Shown piece by piece: positions 13,025-15,705 of a stretch of 15,705 bases of DNA. The translations under genes and the position numbers were made by a program. Each line of letters opens with the position of its first letter. The first letter of the stretch is position 1. Origin of the DNA: AC-52 sp044870295 (GTDB taxonomy: Bacteria; Actinomycetota; UBA4738); contig JBIOYQ010000009.1 in the NCBI GenBank assembly GCA_044870295.1, positions 1 through 15,705 on the forward strand, written 5' to 3'. The notes under the pieces are model-generated. The model was not told the origin of the DNA, ran no database searches, and saw only the letters and a list, made by a program, of their open reading frames with translations.

Positions 13025-15526
13025 CTATCGCGCGACCGAGGGACGCTCGAGGCGTTCCACGCGCTCGTAGGTCGTCGTGCGCTCCATGGGGGTACGGCCG
13101 ATGTCGCGGATGGCGCGGACGAAGTCCTCCGGCTCCTTGCGGATCCCCCACTCCGCGCCCGCCATGCGAGAGATCGTCTCCTCCATGAGCGTCCCGCCGA
13201 AGTCGTTCGCGCCGCCCTGCAGCAGTTGCTTCGACTCCTCCATGCCCATCTTCACCCACGACACCTGGACGTTCGGAACCCTTCCGTCCAGCAGCACCCG
13301 CGCCACCGCGTGCATGCGCCGGTTGTCGTCGTAGGTCGGGCCCGGCCGGGCCTTGCCGGCCAGGTAGATGGGCGAGTTCTGCCACACGAACGGCAGGGGG
13401 ACGAACTCGGTGAATCCGCCGGTCTCGTCCTGGATCCGTGCCAGCCGCTTCAGATGGGCCACCCAGTGCGGCGGCGAGTCCACGTGTCCGTACATGATGG
13501 TCGACGAGCTCCGGATCCCCAGCCCGTGGGCCGTCTTGACGATCTCCTCCCAGCTGTCGGCGGGCAGCTTGCCCTTCGTCAGGACCCACCGCACGTCGTC
13601 GTCGAGGATCTCCGCGGCGGTTCCCGGGATCGTGCCCAGGCCACGCTCCCGGCACTCCTGGAGGAACTCGCGGAAGGAGATGCCCAGCCGCGTGGAGCCG
13701 TTCAACACCTCCATCGGGCTGAACGCGTGGATGTGGATCTTCGGCACGCGGGCCCGGATGGCGTCCAGGATCCGGAAGTAGAAGTCGCCGGAGAGGCTCG
13801 GATGCAGCCCGCCCTGGATGCACACCTCCGTGGCTCCGTACTGCCACGCTTCCTCGGCCCGGTCCGCCACCTCGTCGAGCGACAACGTGTAGGACTCGGT
13901 GTCGATCTCTCGTTGGGCGAACGCGCAAAACCGGCACCCCGTGTAGCAGACATTGGTGAAGTTGATGTTCCGGTTGACGATGTAGGTGACCTCGTCCCCC
14001 ACGGCGCGCGCTCGCAGCTCGTCGGCCACGCGGGCCAGCGCCTCCAGGTCCGGACCCTCCGCCTCGAACAGGGCGACCGCCTCGCGGTCCGAGAGCTGAC
14101 CCCCCCGGCCGGCCTCGGCCTTGGTCAGCGCCCCCTTGATCTCGGCCCCGACGCGCTCCGGAGAACGGCGGGCTCGTGCACGAACCCATTCCCTGGTCGC
14201 CGCCACCTCCTCGAAGGTTCCGTACACGTCATCGGCGTCCTGACGGAGTCCCGCCGCCGGACCCTTGGCGAAGGTGAGATCGATGACGCGCGGCTTCCAC
14301 GTGACGTCGGGGTCCTGCCACGGCACGGGCTCCGGCTTCGGACGCCCCGGGTCGGCCAGACCGTCGGGGCCGGCCAGCCGGCGCACGGACTCGTGCATCT
14401 TGCCGGCGATCCACGGATCGGGCCGAAGGGCGAAGGCCGGATAGATGGCCAGCCGCTCGCGCAGCTCGTAGCCCTTCTCGGCCGTCCGCCGCTCCAGGTC
14501 GGTGAGCTTCGGCCACGGCGCCTCGGGGTTCACGTGGTCGATGGTCACGGGACTCACGCCGCCCCAGTCGTTGATGCCGGCATCGAGGAGCAGCGGGTAC
14601 GTGGGATCCGAGAGGTTCGGAGGCGCCTGGACGTTCATGCGGGGGCCGAACACGACGCGGGCCGTGGCCACGGTCGCCAGGAACTCGGCCTGGTCCGGCT
14701 CGGGGTGGTCCTGCATGGCCGTCCTCAGCTTCGCCTTGAAGTTCTGGACGATGACCTCCTGGATGTGCCGGTAGCGGCGATGCAGCTCCGCGATGTCCAG
14801 CAGGGACCGCCCGCGTTCCCGCGGGGTCTCGCCGATGCCGACCAGGATGCCCGTGGTGAACGGGATGGACAGGCGCCCGGCGTCCTCGATGGTTCGGAGT
14901 CGAACGGCCGGCACCTTGTCCGGCGAGCCGAAGTGCGGCCCGCCCCGCTCGGACAGCCGATTCGACGAGGTCTCGAGCATGATCCCCATGGACGCGCTGA
15001 CGTGCTTCAGCCTGGCCATGTCCTCCCACGACATGACGCCCGGATTGAGGTGCGGGAGGAGCCCGGTCTCTTCGATCACGCGGATGCAGACCGCCCGGAG
15101 GTACTCCAGGGTCGAGTGGTATCCGCGTTCGGCCAGCCAGGCCCCGGCGACCGGAAAGCGGTCCTCCGGCTTGTCCCCCAGCGTGAACAGGGCCTCCTTG
15201 CAACCGGCCTCCCGCCCCGCCTCGGCGATCGCCACCACCTGCTCGGGGGTGAGGAAGGGCGTGTCCAGCTTCGCCGGAGGCTTGGCGAACGTGCAGTAGT
15301 GGCAATGGTCGCGGCACAGCATGGTGAGCGGGATGAACACCTTCCGCGAGTACGTGATGGTGCGGCCGTGGCCAAGGTCACGCAGCGACGACGCGATCGT
15401 CAAGAGGTCGTCGAGGTCTCCACCTCGAGCCAGTAGGAGCGATTCGACCTCGTCGACGGAGAGGGTCTTGCCCGCCCGCGCGCGGGCCAGGGCCCGGCGG
15501 ACGCGATGATCTCGAGTGGCCGGCAT
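13025..15526 (-). CDS. fbiC: FO synthase, fused CofG/CofH radical SAM protein
   Basis: FbiC makes the deazaflavin FO (7,8-didemethyl-8-hydroxy-5-deazariboflavin) of coenzyme F420 from 5-amino-6-ribitylamino-uracil and tyrosine, using two radical SAM centres. The CofG half has CRDHCHYC (Cys 71, 75, 78) after YSRKVFIP, then CKEALFTLGD and HLNPGVMSW. The CofH half has CYTGCRFC (Cys 527, 531, 534) after VNRNINFTN, then CIQGGLHP, PGTAAEILDD and GGANDFGGTLMEE. The whole length resembles mycobacterial FbiC. With the ATG at 15526 it has 833 residues. An ATG at 15544 (839 residues) is in frame but overlaps the presumed -10 region and has no ribosome binding site; TGGTACGCT (extended -10) eight bases before the 15526 ATG favours a leaderless start there. 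It is divergent from cofD. Confidence 0.95.
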   Translation of the reverse strand: MPATRDHRVRRALARARAGKTLSVDEVESLLLARGGDLDDLLTIASSLRDLGHGRTITYSRKVFIPLTMLCRDHCHYCTFAKPPAKLDTPFLTPEQVVAIAEAGREAGCKEALFTLGDKPEDRFPVAGAWLAERGYHSTLEYLRAVCIRVIEETGLLPHLNPGVMSWEDMARLKHVSASMGIMLETSSNRLSERGGPHFGSPDKVPAVRLRTIEDAGRLSIPFTTGILVGIGETPRERGRSLLDIAELHRRYRHIQEVIVQNFKAKLRTAMQDHPEPDQAEFLATVATARVVFGPRMNVQAPPNLSDPTYPLLLDAGINDWGGVSPVTIDHVNPEAPWPKLTDLERRTAEKGYELRERLAIYPAFALRPDPWIAGKMHESVRRLAGPDGLADPGRPKPEPVPWQDPDVTWKPRVIDLTFAKGPAAGLRQDADDVYGTFEEVAATREWVRARARRSPERVGAEIKGALTKAEAGRGGQLSDREAVALFEAEGPDLEALARVADELRARAVGDEVTYIVNRNINFTNVCYTGCRFCAFAQREIDTESYTLSLDEVADRAEEAWQYGATEVCIQGGLHPSLSGDFYFRILDAIRARVPKIHIHAFSPMEVLNGSTRLGISFREFLQECRERGLGTIPGTAAEILDDDVRWVLTKGKLPADSWEEIVKTAHGLGIRSSSTIMYGHVDSPPHWVAHLKRLARIQDETGGFTEFVPLPFVWQNSPIYLAGKARPGPTYDDNRRMHAVARVLLDGRVPNVQVSWVKMGMEESKQLLQGGANDFGGTLMEETISRMAGAEWGIRKEPEDFVRAIRDIGRTPMERTTTYERVERLERPSVAR

Positions 15527-15534
15527 CCCCTCGC

Positions 15535-15544
15535 AGCGTACCAT
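15535..15544. promoter_or_regulatory. Overlapping divergent -10 elements of fbiC and cofD
   Basis: On the plus strand TACCAT (15539-15544) is followed by six bases and the cofD ATG. On the minus strand TACGCT (15540-15535), preceded by TG one base away (extended -10), is followed by eight bases and the fbiC ATG at 15526. The two hexamers share the central TA of a GTAC palindrome. Neither gene has a well-placed Shine-Dalgarno, so both transcripts may be leaderless. No -35 elements are evident. Confidence 0.5.
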
Positions 15545-15550
15545 CGAGCC

Positions 15551-15705
15551 ATGAGACGCTCCGCGGGCAGGATCGTCGCGCTGGCCGGAGGGGTGGGTGC
15601 GGGCAAGTTCTTGCGGGGTCTGGTTCGCGTGGTGTCACCGGAAGACGTGACCGTGGTGGTCAACACCGGCGACGACCTTCGGATCCACGGGCTCCACGTG
15701 TCTCC
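15551..15705 (+). CDS. cofD: 2-phospho-L-lactate (phosphoenolpyruvate) transferase, N-terminus only
   Basis: Only the first 51 codons are inside the window. The translation begins MRRSAGRIVALAGGVGAGKF and continues through TVVVNTGDDLRIHGLHVS. The LAGGVGxxK loop and the NTGDDLxxHGLxVS motif are the nucleotide/FO-binding signatures of the CofD/FbiA family, which attaches the phospholactyl or phosphoenolpyruvyl group to FO, the step after FbiC. The start ATG 15551 directly matches the family N-terminus and lies six bases after TACCAT, so it is probably leaderless. In mycobacteria the orthologue is called fbiA and lies next to whiB2. The divergence from fbiC gives a compact F420 module; fbiB would be expected beyond the window. 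Confidence 0.93.
   Translation, partial: MRRSAGRIVALAGGVGAGKFLRGLVRVVSPEDVTVVVNTGDDLRIHGLHVS

Noticed and set aside
12998..15436. Plus-strand open frame of 812 residues opposite fbiC
   Set aside because: The minus strand carries both FbiC radical SAM halves in full; the plus reading shows no recognisable motif and is a codon-bias shadow.
1..15705. tRNA, rRNA, transposase, integrase or phage genes
   Set aside because: No cloverleaf-like or rRNA sequence and no mobile-element protein motif was seen on either strand.

Overview
The window is high-GC DNA from an actinobacterium. Three markers support this: a WhiB iron-sulphur regulator, a fused two-domain FbiC (CofG+CofH) next to a divergent cofD/fbiA, and frequent GTG/TTG starts with leaderless-type promoters. 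From memory, the order ahcY - SIS isomerase - manB - small protein - whiB - fbiA matches the M. tuberculosis neighbourhood Rv3248c-Rv3261 (sahH, Rv3256c, pmmA, whiB2, fbiA). The short 'archaeal/Thermotoga-type' AhcY and the absence of manA suggest a deep-branching or uncultured lineage. This is ancestral chromosomal backbone; I see no mobile element, CRISPR array, tRNA or rRNA.

Layout: everything except the last 155 bases is on the minus strand, so transcription runs from high to low coordinates. (A) 15.7-13.0 kb: cofD (plus, cut by the window edge) and fbiC (minus) diverge from a very tight shared promoter; together they make the first steps of coenzyme F420. (B) 13.0-12.3 kb: an intergenic region rich in inverted repeats, then whiB and a 46-residue Lys-rich histone-H1-like peptide gene with a perfect ribosome binding site. 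(C) 12.1-6.2 kb: cell-envelope genes: a 1031-aa GT2 glycosyltransferase with a multi-spanning membrane part, a DUF5719-like exported protein, an L,D-transpeptidase and a small zinc-ribbon protein. (D) 6.1-1 kb: a seven-gene operon-like run starting from a leaderless-type promoter at manB: manB, a Trm112-like gene, a PGI/PMI-type SIS isomerase, a purine nucleoside phosphorylase, ahcY, a very short class II aldolase and mtnA (cut by the window edge).

How the genes may work together: manB and the SIS isomerase supply mannose-1-phosphate for envelope glycans, plausibly used with the GT2/Ldt block. The last four genes form a plausible salvage route for SAM by-products. AhcY would cleave S-adenosyl- (or S-inosyl-) homocysteine. 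The phosphorylase would release 5-substituted ribose-1-phosphates. MtnA would isomerise these to ribulose-1-phosphates, and a class II aldolase could split them in a DHAP-shunt-like reaction. FbiC itself produces 5'-deoxyadenosine, a substrate of such a route. The most unusual items are the minimal aldolase, which keeps its metal-binding histidines but lacks the stretch between them, the stop-start junction joining it in frame to ahcY, the Lys-rich micro-protein, the whiB upstream palindromes and the overlapping fbiC/cofD -10 elements.
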